The translations under genes were made by a program, and so were the position numbers. A stretch of 64,000 nt of DNA from JADCCX01 sp051649305 (GTDB lineage Bacteria > Pseudomonadota > Alphaproteobacteria > Rhizobiales > Beijerinckiaceae): positions 82,474 to 146,473 of the forward strand of contig JBOFGV010000083.1 of NCBI GenBank assembly GCA_051649305.1, written 5' to 3'. Positions 6,382 through 15,983 of the stretch are shown here, one piece after another. The notes under the pieces were generated by a model that saw nothing but the letters and a program-made list of their open reading frames with translations, was not told where the DNA came from and made no database searches. The first letter of the stretch is position 1; each line of letters starts with the position of its first letter.

Positions 6382-9006
6382 TCACTTCTTCTCAGCCGGG
6401 CCATCTTTAGGCTTGGCTGGCTGCGCATCCTTGGCGACGCGCTGCATGTCAGATGCCTCGCGCATCAGGCCACCCATCTTGGCGAGATTGCCGCCTTCGA
6501 TGCCGATCTCCTTCAGCACCTGATCGATCATCGGGGCCTGCACGCGGTAGCGCAGGGCGGACTCGATCACCTCGTCTGTGGGAGAGCGGGCAGCACCACC
6601 GGCTCCGCTCGCGCCGCCTGTGCCATGCAGGCCATCGACGTGGAGGATACGGATGCTCTCGATGTTCTCCATCGGCTTGACGCTCTCGCGCACGATGCCC
6701 TCGATCTTGTCGAGCAGGCGGCGGCGGAACATGCCGTAGCGCGCACCATCGGTAAGCACATTCTCTGCTTCGTATAGCAGCTTCTGGGCCTCGGCCTCGA
6801 CAGCCTTGCGCACCTTGTCTGCCTGCGCACCAATGCGCATTTCCTCGGCTGCCTTCTCGGCCAGCATAACCTCGACAGTACGGCGGCGTTTGGCACCCTC
6901 GCTCTCACGCACGGTCTGCACAGCTTCGGCGGCTTCCACAGCCTTGGCCTTCGCCATTTCGGACTTCACCGCTGCAGCACTTTCCTCAAGCGACTTTGTA
7001 TAGATGGTGATGGCCTTCTCCATCGCGGCATTCTCGACATCGCGCTCGCGCTCAATCTCAAGCTTGCGCAGATCACGCTGACGACCGACACGGGCTTCAT
7101 CAAGCCCACGGTCAGACGAAATCCGCGCGCGCTCGACCTCCTCGTTGGAGGCAATCTGTGCCTCCTGCAGCGCCTGCAACCGGGCGATCTCAAGCTGCTC
7201 GATGGCGCGCTTGCGCTCCAGCCTTGCTGCCTCAAGCACCTGCTCGCGGGCGACATCTGCCTTCTCGATGTCCTGTTTCACCATGATCTCGGTCTGGCGC
7301 AGGGACTTGTCAGCATCGGCGCGCTCGATCTTCTTGGCCGCGATGGTGATAGCACGCTCTTCCTCGGCGATTTCCACCGCCTTCTTCTGCTCGATCTGCA
7401 GAACCTCTCGGGCCTTCGATGAGCTGATGCGTTCCTGATCAATCTTGAGTTCAGAGACAATGCGCTGACGCTCCACAGCATCGCGGCGCTTGATCTCGGC
7501 CCCTTCCAGCTCCTCGGCACTCTTGATGTCAAGCTGGCGGGTGGCAAGATCAGATGCAATGCGGTCCGCAGAAGTGGCCTTCTCCTGTGCAATGCGTGCA
7601 GCCTCGGTGGCTTCGCGGGCGGCGATCTCGGCTTCCTCGACAACGCGGTTGCGCTCGATTTCCAGCTTGCGACGGCCTTCCTCGGACGCGATACGTTCAG
7701 CTGTGATGGCATTATCCTGCGCAATCCGCGCGCGCTCCACGGCTTCACGGGCCGCAATCTCCGCCTCATCAAGCGCGCGGTTACGGGCGATCTCAAGGCT
7801 CTTCACCTCGCGCTCGCGGGCAATGCGTTCACCGCTGACCTGTGCTTCCTGCGTGATGCGGGCCTTCTCGGTGGATTCGCGCGCTGCGATCTCGGCCCCT
7901 TCCAGGGCCTTGGTGCGCTCGATTTCCTTCTGGCGTGTCTCGCGTTCGGCAGCGATACGGGCAGATTGGATCACCTGATCGTTCAGGATCTTTGCCTTCT
8001 CGATCTGCTCATGGGCGGCAATCTCGGCTGACTCAACCGCCTTGGTGCGCTCGATTTCCTGCTGGCGAATATCGCGCTCCGAGGCGATCCTTGCCTCGCT
8101 GATGGCGCGGTCATTGGCGATCTTCGACTTCTCGATTTCCTCGCGCGAAGTGATCTGCGCCTGCTCGGCTTCAGTGTCACGCGCCGCACGCTCGCGGGCC
8201 ACATCGGCCCGCTGTGTCGCGCGCTTGATCTCGATTTCGCGCTGCTGTTCCAGCCTTGCGGTTTCGCTGTCCCGCTCGATATCAAGCGCCTGACGCTCGG
8301 CCTCAAGGTTGCGGGCGCGTATCTTGATCATCGCATCCTGTTCGATGTCATTGCGGATTTTCCGCTTCTCCTCGATCTCTTCGATAATGCGTGTAAGACC
8401 TTCCGCATCAAAGCGGTTGGATGGGTTGAAGAACTGCAGGTCCGTCTGGTCAAGATCAGTGATCGCGACGGATTCAAGCACAAGGCCGTTCTGGTCAAGA
8501 GCTTCGGCAGCCGCTTCCTTGACGCGTGTCACGTAGGTGCCGCGATGCTCGTGCATTTCCTCAATCGACATTTCGGAAGCGACAGAGCGAAGCGCCGAGA
8601 TGAACTTACCAGAGAGCAGCGCGTTGAGCTGGTCCTGCTGCAAGGTGCGCTTGCCTAGGGTGGCAGCAGCGATGGCAACAGACGGCTTGTCGGGGCGGAC
8701 GCGCACATAGAACTCGGCATCGATATCAACGCGCATGCGGTCCCGCGTGATCAGCGCGTTTTCCTTTTCGCGGGTCACCGCCATGCGCAGCACGTTCATG
8801 CTCACGGGGGTCACATCGTGAATGATCGGCAGCACAAACGCGCCACCGTTGATCACTACTTTTTCCCCCATGAGGCCGGTGCGCACGAAGGAGATTTCCT
8901 TCGACGAACGACGATAGAGCCAGTTCACCAGATAGACGATGATCGCTATCACGATCACCACCACGATGAGCCAGAGGATCAGACTTCCGATCAGCTGTCC
9001 CGTCAT
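6382..9006 (-). CDS. Very long flotillin-like SPFH-domain protein with hendecad coiled coil
   Basis: This 874-residue protein begins with one membrane segment (about 5-30). An SPFH/band-7 domain follows (about 35-200), then a charged helical stretch from 205 to 760 and a flotillin-type C-terminal end. Typical bacterial flotillins and YqiK have about 450-670 residues. The extra length comes from a coiled coil in which residues 290-553 are six consecutive repeats of exactly 44 residues (four 11-residue hendecads), with consensus EKARI at the start and AEIAARE at the end. A seventh, out-of-phase copy is at 623-666. The ATG has GGGAGGAG upstream. SPFH proteins form large membrane-bound cages or scaffolds. 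In this operon it could organise the transporter or the hydroxylase at the membrane (inference). Confidence 0.9.
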   Translation of the reverse strand: MTGQLIGSLILWLIVVVIVIAIIVYLVNWLYRRSSKEISFVRTGLMGEKVVINGGAFVLPIIHDVTPVSMNVLRMAVTREKENALITRDRMRVDIDAEFYVRVRPDKPSVAIAAATLGKRTLQQDQLNALLSGKFISALRSVASEMSIEEMHEHRGTYVTRVKEAAAEALDQNGLVLESVAITDLDQTDLQFFNPSNRFDAEGLTRIIEEIEEKRKIRNDIEQDAMIKIRARNLEAERQALDIERDSETARLEQQREIEIKRATQRADVARERAARDTEAEQAQITSREEIEKSKIANDRAISEARIASERDIRQQEIERTKAVESAEIAAHEQIEKAKILNDQVIQSARIAAERETRQKEIERTKALEGAEIAARESTEKARITQEAQVSGERIAREREVKSLEIARNRALDEAEIAAREAVERARIAQDNAITAERIASEEGRRKLEIERNRVVEEAEIAAREATEAARIAQEKATSADRIASDLATRQLDIKSAEELEGAEIKRRDAVERQRIVSELKIDQERISSSKAREVLQIEQKKAVEIAEEERAITIAAKKIERADADKSLRQTEIMVKQDIEKADVAREQVLEAARLERKRAIEQLEIARLQALQEAQIASNEEVERARISSDRGLDEARVGRQRDLRKLEIERERDVENAAMEKAITIYTKSLEESAAAVKSEMAKAKAVEAAEAVQTVRESEGAKRRRTVEVMLAEKAAEEMRIGAQADKVRKAVEAEAQKLLYEAENVLTDGARYGMFRRRLLDKIEGIVRESVKPMENIESIRILHVDGLHGTGGASGAGGAARSPTDEVIESALRYRVQAPMIDQVLKEIGIEGGNLAKMGGLMREASDMQRVAKDAQPAKPKDGPAEKK
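7348..8139 (-). repeat. Six tandem 132-base (44-codon) repeats inside the flotillin-like gene
   Basis: Counted from residue 290, each block spans exactly 44 residues to 553 without an indel. Every block has E/A-I/V/T-E-K/R/A-x-K/R-I near its start, an R-I near positions 17-18 and A-E near 38-39. At DNA level the copies are diverged. Selection for helix register therefore seems likelier than recent duplication. Confidence 0.85.
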
Positions 9007-9036
9007 GTCATGCTCCTCCCAAAGCTACCCGCTTTA

Positions 9037-9915
9037 TCAGCGTGCTGTTTTCGATTTACCCGTCTTCGGCGCAGTTGCTTTGCCCGAGCGGCTGATTTTC
9101 TTGAAGGCCCGCGTCTGATCGCGGATCGCCACTTCCACCGGCAGGCGCTCCATCGAGGACGCGCCGTAGAAGCCGTGGCAGTGTTTCGTGTTCTTCATCA
9201 CAAAGTCAGCGTCGGCAGGTTCAGCCACAGGGCCGCCATGCACAAGGATGATCGCATCCTTCTTGACCTTGAGCGCGGCCGCAGCCCACTTGTCGACGAT
9301 GGCAGGAACATCAGCGAGCTTCGTGGCTGTTTCAGCGCCAATCGAGCCGCCGGTTGTCAGGCCGAGATGGCAGACGATGATATCAGCTCCCGCCTTGGCC
9401 ATGGCTGTCGCATCAGCTTCACTGAAGACGTAAGGCGTGGTCAGCAGGCCCTTTTTGTTGGCCAGCGCAATCATCTCGACCTCAAGGCCAAAGCCCATGC
9501 CGGTTTCTTCGAGGTTCGCACGGAACGTTCCGTCGATCAGACCAACGGTCGGGAAATTCTGTACACCGGCAAAGCCCGCTTTTTTCACGTCATCCAGAAA
9601 CACATCCATGATGCGGAAAGGGTCTGTGCCGCAGACACCGGCAATCACCGGGGTCTTTTTCACAACCGGGATGACCTCGCGGGCCATGTCCATGACAATC
9701 GCATTGGCATCACCGTAGGGCATGAGACCAGAGAGCGAACCACGCCCCGCCATGCGGAAGCGGCCGGAGTTGTAGATGACGATCAGGTCAATACCGCCCG
9801 CTTCCTCGCACTTGGCGGAAAGGCCTGTGCCTGCACCACCGCCAACAATGGGAATGCCCTTGGCGATCATCGCGCGGTAGGACTTGAGGAGTGCAGATTT
9901 GCTGAGCTTTGGCAT
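9037..9915 (-). CDS. TIM-barrel protein of the phosphoenolpyruvate hydrolase family (Tm-1 C-terminal domain-like)
   Basis: This 292-residue protein is a TIM-barrel of the 'PEP hydrolase/TIM-barrel signal transduction' family. Blocks seen are IVGGGAGTGLSAKCEEAGGIDLIVIYNSG (in part) near 23-50, PVIAGVCGTDPFR near 90 and HLGLTTGGSIGAET near 183. The C-terminus is a basic Lys/Thr tail. In plants and fungi this barrel is the C-terminal half of Tm-1-like proteins, whose N-terminal half is UPF0261. Here the UPF0261 half is encoded in the gene just before, with a 3-base gap. The reaction is not established for the family. A coupled role with the fusion protein is strongly suggested by the recurring association of the two domains. 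Confidence 0.85.
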   Translation of the reverse strand: MPKLSKSALLKSYRAMIAKGIPIVGGGAGTGLSAKCEEAGGIDLIVIYNSGRFRMAGRGSLSGLMPYGDANAIVMDMAREVIPVVKKTPVIAGVCGTDPFRIMDVFLDDVKKAGFAGVQNFPTVGLIDGTFRANLEETGMGFGLEVEMIALANKKGLLTTPYVFSEADATAMAKAGADIIVCHLGLTTGGSIGAETATKLADVPAIVDKWAAAALKVKKDAIILVHGGPVAEPADADFVMKNTKHCHGFYGASSMERLPVEVAIRDQTRAFKKISRSGKATAPKTGKSKTAR

Positions 9916-9918
9916 TGT

Positions 9919-12159
9919 TTATCGTCTCGCTGTCGCGCCACGCATCCGGCCCTGATGCAGAGCACGGAAATGCTCTGTCAGCGCCGCTGCAAAAGCGGGA
10001 TCGTTGATGTGGTGGGGCAACCGGATGAGTTGCCGGTTTGCACTCACACGTACGGTCTGCACAAGGGCCTGGATCAGCGCGGCATTGGCTTCAGGGTCCC
10101 AGAACGGTTTGCCCGGCGCATCAAGCGCTGACACACCGCCCTCGGGAATGAGGAAGCGCACCGGCCCTTCCATCAGGTTGAGACGCTCGCCAATCCAGCG
10201 GCCCATGCGGGCATTTTCTTCTGCGGTGGTGCGCATCAATGTGATCTGTGGGTTGTGTTCATAAAGATTGCGGCTCTGGAACTGTGCCGGCACCGTATTC
10301 CTGGCAGCAAAGTTGACCATATCAAGCGCACCGATTGAACCCACATACGGTAGCTTCGTGCGGATCACAGCGCCAAAGCGATCCTCGGTTGCAGGCAGGA
10401 TTCCACCCACCATCATGTCACAGACCTCAGTGGTCGAAACATCGATGACGCCCTGCAGCAGGCCTGAATCAATCAGCTTCTCCATCGACCGGCCACCAAC
10501 GCCGGTGGCGTGGAAAACCACCGGCTCCCAGGTCGCTTCAAGCAATTTGGAGACCTGCTGCACGCAAGGTGTGGTGACACCGAACATGGTCATGCCAACG
10601 AGCGGGCGTTCCGCCTGTGTTGCAGCTCTCGATGTTGGTGCTGCAAGACTTGCAGCATAGCCCTTGGCCATCGCGGCCATTGCGTTCGCCGCATTGCCCA
10701 GCACCACGCGGGAAATTCTGTTCAAGCCCTGCACATCGGTGACCGATGGCATCATCGTGATATCGGCTGATCCCACGTATTGCGAAACGTTGCCGGCTGC
10801 CATGGTGGAGACCATGATTTTGGGAAGACCAACGGGCAGCGTCTGCATCGCCGGTGTAGCCATGGCTGTGCCGCCGGAACCACCTGCAGAGATAATGCCG
10901 ACAATGCCTTGCTGACGCTGCACCCAGAAACTGAAGGCATCCGCCATGGCACCAACTGCTGTGCCACGGTCACCCGAGGCAAGAGCGGCAGACCCGCCCG
11001 GTGAGGCAAGCGCCACTTCCTGTGCCGAGACATCCGCACCCTGATTGCGGCCTTGTGTCGAAAGGTCCACCAATCGCGTGCGCAGTCCAGCAGCCTTGAT
11101 GATATCGCGAATGTAGCGCAGCTCATCGCCCTTGGTATCAAGCGTGCCAGCAACAATGACATGCGGCTCCATAGGCGCGCGGGCAGCAAGTGCTGACACA
11201 TCGCCGATGCGGCGACCGTCAAGTGTGGCCAGTGTCGGCCTTGACACTGTCCGGGCAGCGGCCTCGATCTTGATGGCAGGGACATCCTGCGACCAACGTG
11301 TCGGGATCGCGGGGTTGGCGTTGTAGACGCGTATGGGGCCAGTGCTGGTGGCTGGCGTTGCAGTACCAGCAGCATCGGCTGGCGATGCACCAACCTGCTC
11401 TCCGCCTGCTTCATCCCCGCTGTGGCGACCAACGCCCAGCAGGCGCTGTTGCAGTTCGCGGTCAGCGGCCAGTGTCGCAGAAGCAATGACGCGGTTGATG
11501 CGCCCGTTGACCATGATTGCGACGGGATCAGACATCTGGGTGGCGACACCGATGTTTTGCTCGATCACGAGGATCGCAACATCACCCTCGGCGGCAAGCC
11601 GCACCAATGTTTCCTCAACATGCGAAACGATCACGGGGGCAAGCCCCTCCGTCGGTTCGTCCATCACCAGAAGCCGTGGGTTCATCAGAAGCGCGCGGCT
11701 GATCGCCAGCATCTGCTGTTCACCGCCGGAGAGCTGCGCACCGCCGTTGTTGCGACGCTCGGCGAGACGCGGGAAGACATCGTAGATGCGGTCGGGCGTC
11801 CAGGCGCCCTTGCCGGTGGACATCAGACGCAGATGCTCGTGCACCGTCAGTGAGCGCCACAACCGTCGCCCCTGCGGCACATAGCCGATGCCCATGCGGG
11901 CGATGTCGGTGGATGAGCGACCGGCAATCTCCTCGCCCATGAAACGGATAGAGCCAGATGAGATGGGCACCATGCCCATGATCGCCTTGCACATCGTCGT
12001 CTTGCCCATGCCGTTGCGGCCAACGACGGAAAGCACGCCCGAGTGCAAGGTAAGATCCACGCCCTGCACCGCATGGCTGCGGCCATAAAAGACATTGACG
12101 CCGGAGAGCTGCAACACCGGTGCCCCCGTGCGCTGCTGCATGGGAAAGTGCTCAGCCAT
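9919..12159 (-). CDS. LivF-type ABC ATPase fused to Tm-1-like UPF0261 domain
   Basis: This 746-residue protein has two parts. Residues 1-245 are a branched-chain-amino-acid ABC ATPase of LivF type, with Walker A GRNGMGKTT near 47-55, signature LSGGEQQ near 143-149 and Walker B LLVMDEP near 163-169. After a Gly/Ala/Thr-rich linker of about 80 residues, residues 333-735 are a full UPF0261 (Tm-1-like ATP-binding) domain. This includes VAGTLDTKGDELRYIRD, a GSGGTA loop near 427-432 and the C-terminal IPEGGVSALDAPG motif. There is no separate livF, so the fusion must supply that subunit. GGGAGG lies just before the ATG; a GTG at 12165 is the alternative. It overlaps livG by 8 bases. Fusing a transporter ATPase to a Tm-1 domain suggests that uptake and the first metabolic step are linked. 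Confidence 0.9.
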   Translation of the reverse strand: MAEHFPMQQRTGAPVLQLSGVNVFYGRSHAVQGVDLTLHSGVLSVVGRNGMGKTTMCKAIMGMVPISSGSIRFMGEEIAGRSSTDIARMGIGYVPQGRRLWRSLTVHEHLRLMSTGKGAWTPDRIYDVFPRLAERRNNGGAQLSGGEQQMLAISRALLMNPRLLVMDEPTEGLAPVIVSHVEETLVRLAAEGDVAILVIEQNIGVATQMSDPVAIMVNGRINRVIASATLAADRELQQRLLGVGRHSGDEAGGEQVGASPADAAGTATPATSTGPIRVYNANPAIPTRWSQDVPAIKIEAAARTVSRPTLATLDGRRIGDVSALAARAPMEPHVIVAGTLDTKGDELRYIRDIIKAAGLRTRLVDLSTQGRNQGADVSAQEVALASPGGSAALASGDRGTAVGAMADAFSFWVQRQQGIVGIISAGGSGGTAMATPAMQTLPVGLPKIMVSTMAAGNVSQYVGSADITMMPSVTDVQGLNRISRVVLGNAANAMAAMAKGYAASLAAPTSRAATQAERPLVGMTMFGVTTPCVQQVSKLLEATWEPVVFHATGVGGRSMEKLIDSGLLQGVIDVSTTEVCDMMVGGILPATEDRFGAVIRTKLPYVGSIGALDMVNFAARNTVPAQFQSRNLYEHNPQITLMRTTAEENARMGRWIGERLNLMEGPVRFLIPEGGVSALDAPGKPFWDPEANAALIQALVQTVRVSANRQLIRLPHHINDPAFAAALTEHFRALHQGRMRGATARR

Positions 12160-12940
12160 GGCCACCTCCCAGATACAGCTCCTGCACCTCGGGATCGTCC
12201 TCGATCTCGCTGGGCTTGCCTTCCTTGAAGATGCGCCCGTTGTGCATCATCGTAACGCTTTCAACCACACGCAACGCCACATCCATATCATGCTCGATGA
12301 TGATGTAGCCAATATGGGAAGGCAGCGAGGTCAGGATTGTCACGAGATCTTTCCGCTCGGTGGGTGAAAGACCAGCGGCAGGTTCATCAAACAGGATGAA
12401 ACGCGGTGCGCCCGACAGCGCCAGCGCAATTTCAAGCTGACGCTGCTGGCCATAAGCAAGTTCACCCACAAGCCGGTCCTTCACGGCTGTCAGATGCACG
12501 GCCTCAACCAGTGTCTCGGCAGCATGCACAAGCGCATCATCGCGACGCGGGCGCAGGAAAGAGTAGCGGTTGCGCGAGACGCCCCGGCAGGCGAGATAAA
12601 CGTTGTCAATAACGCTGAGGCCGGCGAACAGCGACGAGATCTGGTAGGTGCGGCGCAAGCCCCGGCGGATACGCTCATAGGGCGGGAAGTTGGTCACATC
12701 CTCGCCAAAGAAACGGATGAACCCGGAAGTCGCGGGGAAGTCTCCGGTGATGCAATTGAACAGCGTTGTCTTGCCCGCACCGTTGGAGCCGAGCACCGCG
12801 CGGCGCTCACCGGGCTTCACGGAAATGGTCACATCAGAGATTGCGGCCAGCGCGCCAAAGAGCTTGCTGACCCCGCGCAGCTCAAGCGCATTGCCGGCAC
12901 TCAGCACACCCATGCGATCGTTTGGAACACCGGTGCTCAC
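12152..12940 (-). CDS. livG: ABC transporter ATP-binding protein, LivG type
   Basis: This 262-residue ATPase of the hydrophobic amino acid uptake family has Walker A GSNGAGKTT (51-59), the LivG-type signature LAYGQQRQLE near 160-170 and Walker B FILFDEP near 182-188. It overlaps livM (4 bases) and the downstream fusion gene (8 bases), so the transporter genes are translationally coupled. It pairs with the LivF half of the fusion on the cytoplasmic face. The transported compound need not be an amino acid, since this family also takes up amides, urea and aromatic acids. Confidence 0.93.
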   Translation of the reverse strand: MSTGVPNDRMGVLSAGNALELRGVSKLFGALAAISDVTISVKPGERRAVLGSNGAGKTTLFNCITGDFPATSGFIRFFGEDVTNFPPYERIRRGLRRTYQISSLFAGLSVIDNVYLACRGVSRNRYSFLRPRRDDALVHAAETLVEAVHLTAVKDRLVGELAYGQQRQLEIALALSGAPRFILFDEPAAGLSPTERKDLVTILTSLPSHIGYIIIEHDMDVALRVVESVTMMHNGRIFKEGKPSEIEDDPEVQELYLGGGHG

Positions 12941-14019
12941 CGTGGTGCTCCTGTCAATGGATCGATGCGCTGTGCCCTGCTGGCGCGCCAGCGATCCCAG
13001 AGGCCGAGAACACCATCCGGCGAGAACAGCACAATCGCCAGAAAGCCTATGCCAATGATCAATTTAAAACGCTCTGTCGAGAAGCCAAGCGCGCCAAGGA
13101 AGTCAGGCGAGAACACCTGCAGCAGCACGTAGATGAAAGCACCGATGAAAGACCCCAGTGGCCTGCGCAGACCGCCGACCACAGCCACGACCAGCACATC
13201 AATGGCAGCAGCAATGCCCACGGTGTTGGGTGCGATCTGTGTATTTTGCCAGACAAGGAGAATACCACCAACTGACGCAAAAATGCTGGCGAACGCATAG
13301 GCCGCCACACGGTGCGCCGTGACGTTAAACCCAAGGGCAGCCATGCGGCGCGGATTATCCCTGACGCCCTGCAGTGCCAGACCAAACGGCGAGCGAGAGA
13401 CATAGACAACCGCACCGTAGCTCAGCGCTGCACAGCCAAGGGACAGATAATAGAACGGAACCGGGTTGCGCCAGTTGATACCAAAAAGCTCAGGCGGGAT
13501 AATGCGGTTGAACCCGGTGTAGCCGTTGAAGATCGTATAGTTCTGCAGGGTGAGATAGAAGAAAGCGGCTGCAATCGCCAGTGTGATCATAATCGTGTAG
13601 ATGCCCTCGGTCCGCACGGCGAGAGCGCCAATCAGCGTTGCGCAGAGCCCTGCAATCAGAATGGCCGCGGGAACAATGACCCACCAGGGCCAACCGAAGC
13701 TGTGTGGTGCCCCAGACGATGTGACAACACCGGATGTGCCTAGATAAGCGACTGAGTAAGCCGCCACTCCGGCAATGGTCATTTGCGCGATGCTGACCAT
13801 GCCACCATAGCCAGCCAGGAACATCAGGCTGATGGCAATCATGCCCAGAATGAAGGTCCAGCCGAAAACCTGAAACAGCCAGAAACTGTTGGCAACAAGC
13901 GGCAAGCCGATCAGCACAATGATCGTGATCCACCAAGCCGTTGGCACGCGCCAGAACAGGGCTTCCTGTTGCGCAGGGACCGGAACACCAGAGGAAGTGC
14001 GCTCTGCCATCGACATCAC
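12937..14019 (-). CDS. livM: ABC transporter permease, LivM type
   Basis: This 360-residue inner-membrane permease has about 9-10 hydrophobic segments. The family motif around GYGGMVSIAQMTIAGVAAY near 69-87 and the loop GVRDNPRRMAALG with ALGFNV near 240-255 are typical of LivM. Its stop overlaps livG by 4 bases, and its start lies directly after the livH stop at 14020. It forms the heterodimeric channel with LivH. Confidence 0.93.
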   Translation of the reverse strand: MMSMAERTSSGVPVPAQQEALFWRVPTAWWITIIVLIGLPLVANSFWLFQVFGWTFILGMIAISLMFLAGYGGMVSIAQMTIAGVAAYSVAYLGTSGVVTSSGAPHSFGWPWWVIVPAAILIAGLCATLIGALAVRTEGIYTIMITLAIAAAFFYLTLQNYTIFNGYTGFNRIIPPELFGINWRNPVPFYYLSLGCAALSYGAVVYVSRSPFGLALQGVRDNPRRMAALGFNVTAHRVAAYAFASIFASVGGILLVWQNTQIAPNTVGIAAAIDVLVVAVVGGLRRPLGSFIGAFIYVLLQVFSPDFLGALGFSTERFKLIIGIGFLAIVLFSPDGVLGLWDRWRASRAQRIDPLTGAPR

Positions 14020-15033
14020 TTACCGCCGAGCGCCGAAGAGGCCTTGCGGCCGGAAAGCCAGCACAGCTGCCATAATGAGGAAAGTGAAAACCACCGAGTA
14101 GGTCGGCGCGTAGGCGAGCCCTACCTGCTCGGCCACGCCAATGATCAGCGCGCCAACGGCAGCGCCCGAAATCGAGCCCATGCCACCCACGATGACGACG
14201 ACCAGACTGGCCAGAAGAAAGCGCGCATCAATGCCGGGCGACAGCGCCTGAAATGTGCCGCCGACAATACCGGCTACACCGGCGAGGCCAGCGCCAAAAG
14301 TGAAGACAGCCAAAAACACAAGGTTGATGCGCACACCGGTGGCAGCCAGAATTTCGCGGTCATCAACACCGGCACGCACCAGCATGCCCAACCTTGTCTT
14401 GTTCAGCACCAGCCACATCGCCACACCGATGACGATGGCAGCAATGAGGATCCAGATGCGGACAGACGGGTGCGAAATAAAGACAGCCTCGCCTCGGCTG
14501 TTGATTGTGCTGATGATCGGCAGGATCATCGGTTTTGACAGAATATCCGGCGCATCAACCGAAGTGGACGCAGCACCCCATATCCACAGAACGATGTCAG
14601 CCAGAATGATGGAGAGACCGATGCTGACCAGCGTCTGGCGCAAATCCTGTCCTTCCATCTTCGAGAAGATGAAGAGCTGCATCAAAAGGCCAATCGCTCC
14701 AACAGCGATAAAAACAACCGGAAAGGCAAGGAACCAGGATCCTGTGCGCGACGCAACTTCATACCCGATGTAGCCGCCAATGAGAAAGAGCGAGCCATGG
14801 GCGAGATTAACGATCCGCATCAGGCCGAAGATCAGCGTGAAGCCAGAGGCGACGAGGAAATAGAGCGCGCCAAGGGTGATGCCATTGAGCAAGGCACCAA
14901 GAAACACGCGCTTGCGACCAAGATAGGCCTCCAGTTCCGGTGGCCATACCGCAAACACCAACCAAGCGAATGCGACCACCACAAGGATCAGCACAAGCGT
15001 CCAGAACGGATAGCGTTTGACGAATGGTTCCAT
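14020..15033 (-). CDS. livH: ABC transporter permease, LivH type
   Basis: This permease has about 337 residues and eight or so membrane segments. The LivH hallmark is the stretch around LNGITLGALYFLVASG followed by IVNLAHGSLF. The first ATG is at 15033. An upstream in-frame GTG at 15084 would add 17 residues but has no good ribosome site, and GGGAGGTGG at 15070-15078 fits neither well, so the exact start is open. The AraC-type regulator gene ends 111 bases upstream. It works with LivM, the two ATPase subunits and the binding protein at 17226. Confidence 0.92.
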   Translation of the reverse strand: MEPFVKRYPFWTLVLILVVVAFAWLVFAVWPPELEAYLGRKRVFLGALLNGITLGALYFLVASGFTLIFGLMRIVNLAHGSLFLIGGYIGYEVASRTGSWFLAFPVVFIAVGAIGLLMQLFIFSKMEGQDLRQTLVSIGLSIILADIVLWIWGAASTSVDAPDILSKPMILPIISTINSRGEAVFISHPSVRIWILIAAIVIGVAMWLVLNKTRLGMLVRAGVDDREILAATGVRINLVFLAVFTFGAGLAGVAGIVGGTFQALSPGIDARFLLASLVVVIVGGMGSISGAAVGALIIGVAEQVGLAYAPTYSVVFTFLIMAAVLAFRPQGLFGARR

Positions 15034-15143
15034 AAGCACAATGACGGACCGGTCAGAGACCAGTACCACCTCCCTGGGAGACACTGTTAAGGCGGAACGT
15101 CACGCTGTCCTTCTCCGAGGGTCTGTTCTTTCAGTGTTGAAAT

Positions 15144-15983
15144 TCAATGCGCCGTCTGCGCCATGACACTGCGGCGATAGGCGCTTGGTGGCACCACACC
15201 ATTGGCAATGAAGAAGCGCGAGAAGCTGGCGGGAGTCGAGAAGCCGAGATCAAAGCCGATGTCAGCCACGGTTTCCTCACCAGCCGCCAGTCTTTCAATC
15301 GCGCGCTCCATGCGAAGCGCGTTCATGTAGATTGTTGGAGGCAAGCCAATCTGCTCGCGGAAGAGCTTGAAGAAATGCGGACGCGACAGGCCCGATGCGC
15401 GCGAAACCTGCGATAGGGCGATCGGCTCGCTCAGAGTCTCATCCATCAATCTGAGGGCCTTCTGAATGCGAAAATCCCGCGCGGGCCTTTCGCGGCCTAT
15501 GAAGTGCTGACCGTCTGCGGTCCATTGCCATGTCTGGTCAAAGGCGGCTTGTGTAATAGCACTCAGACGATCCTCGAAAGTGCCATCTGTTCCACCATGA
15601 GAGGACAACGACTGACAGGTTTCAGCAAGAATACGCGCCATACGGTTGCTTAGTTCTACGCCCGCACGACCAAACCTTAAAATGTCAAACGCCTCGCGGC
15701 TCGCCTGCACAAACCAGCCCGGCCTGATGTAAAGCGTAAGCGACAGTACCGTATCATGCGGGTTGATGGGCCGGTAATAATGCGATTGCCAGGGGCTTAC
15801 AGCGACAGCCTGTCCCGGAGCCAGAGGGTAGGCTTGACCATCCACAATGACCTCAGCAGCAGGACCGCTGATGTGAAAAATCAGATGCCCTTCCCGATGC
15901 GCATGGGGGGCCATTGCTTTATCGAGGGCATAAAGGCAGGCGCGCCCAAAGGCACCGTGCGCTACAGCGTAAGCAATACTCAC
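15144..15983 (-). CDS. AraC-family transcriptional regulator
   Basis: This 279-residue regulator has an N-terminal cupin-like sensing domain (about 10-140), including HREGHLIFHI near 30 and APGQAVAVSPWQSHYY near 55-70. The C-terminal pair of helix-turn-helix motifs spans about 180-275 (LSQVSRASGLSRPHFFKLFRE and VADIGFDLGFSTPASFSRFF in outline). The start is a GTG at 15983 with GGAGGTG 5-6 bases upstream. The 105 bases before it include an AT-rich run near 16000-16030 that could hold a promoter. Its place inside the cluster suggests it controls the transporter and hydroxylase genes in response to their substrate. Confidence 0.9.
   Translation of the reverse strand: MSIAYAVAHGAFGRACLYALDKAMAPHAHREGHLIFHISGPAAEVIVDGQAYPLAPGQAVAVSPWQSHYYRPINPHDTVLSLTLYIRPGWFVQASREAFDILRFGRAGVELSNRMARILAETCQSLSSHGGTDGTFEDRLSAITQAAFDQTWQWTADGQHFIGRERPARDFRIQKALRLMDETLSEPIALSQVSRASGLSRPHFFKLFREQIGLPPTIYMNALRMERAIERLAAGEETVADIGFDLGFSTPASFSRFFIANGVVPPSAYRRSVMAQTAH

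Noticed and set aside
8818..10131. Plus-strand open frame of 437 codons
   Set aside because: It is antisense to the flotillin-like and TIM-barrel genes, His/Arg-rich with no recognisable domain, and arises from GC-skewed codon use.
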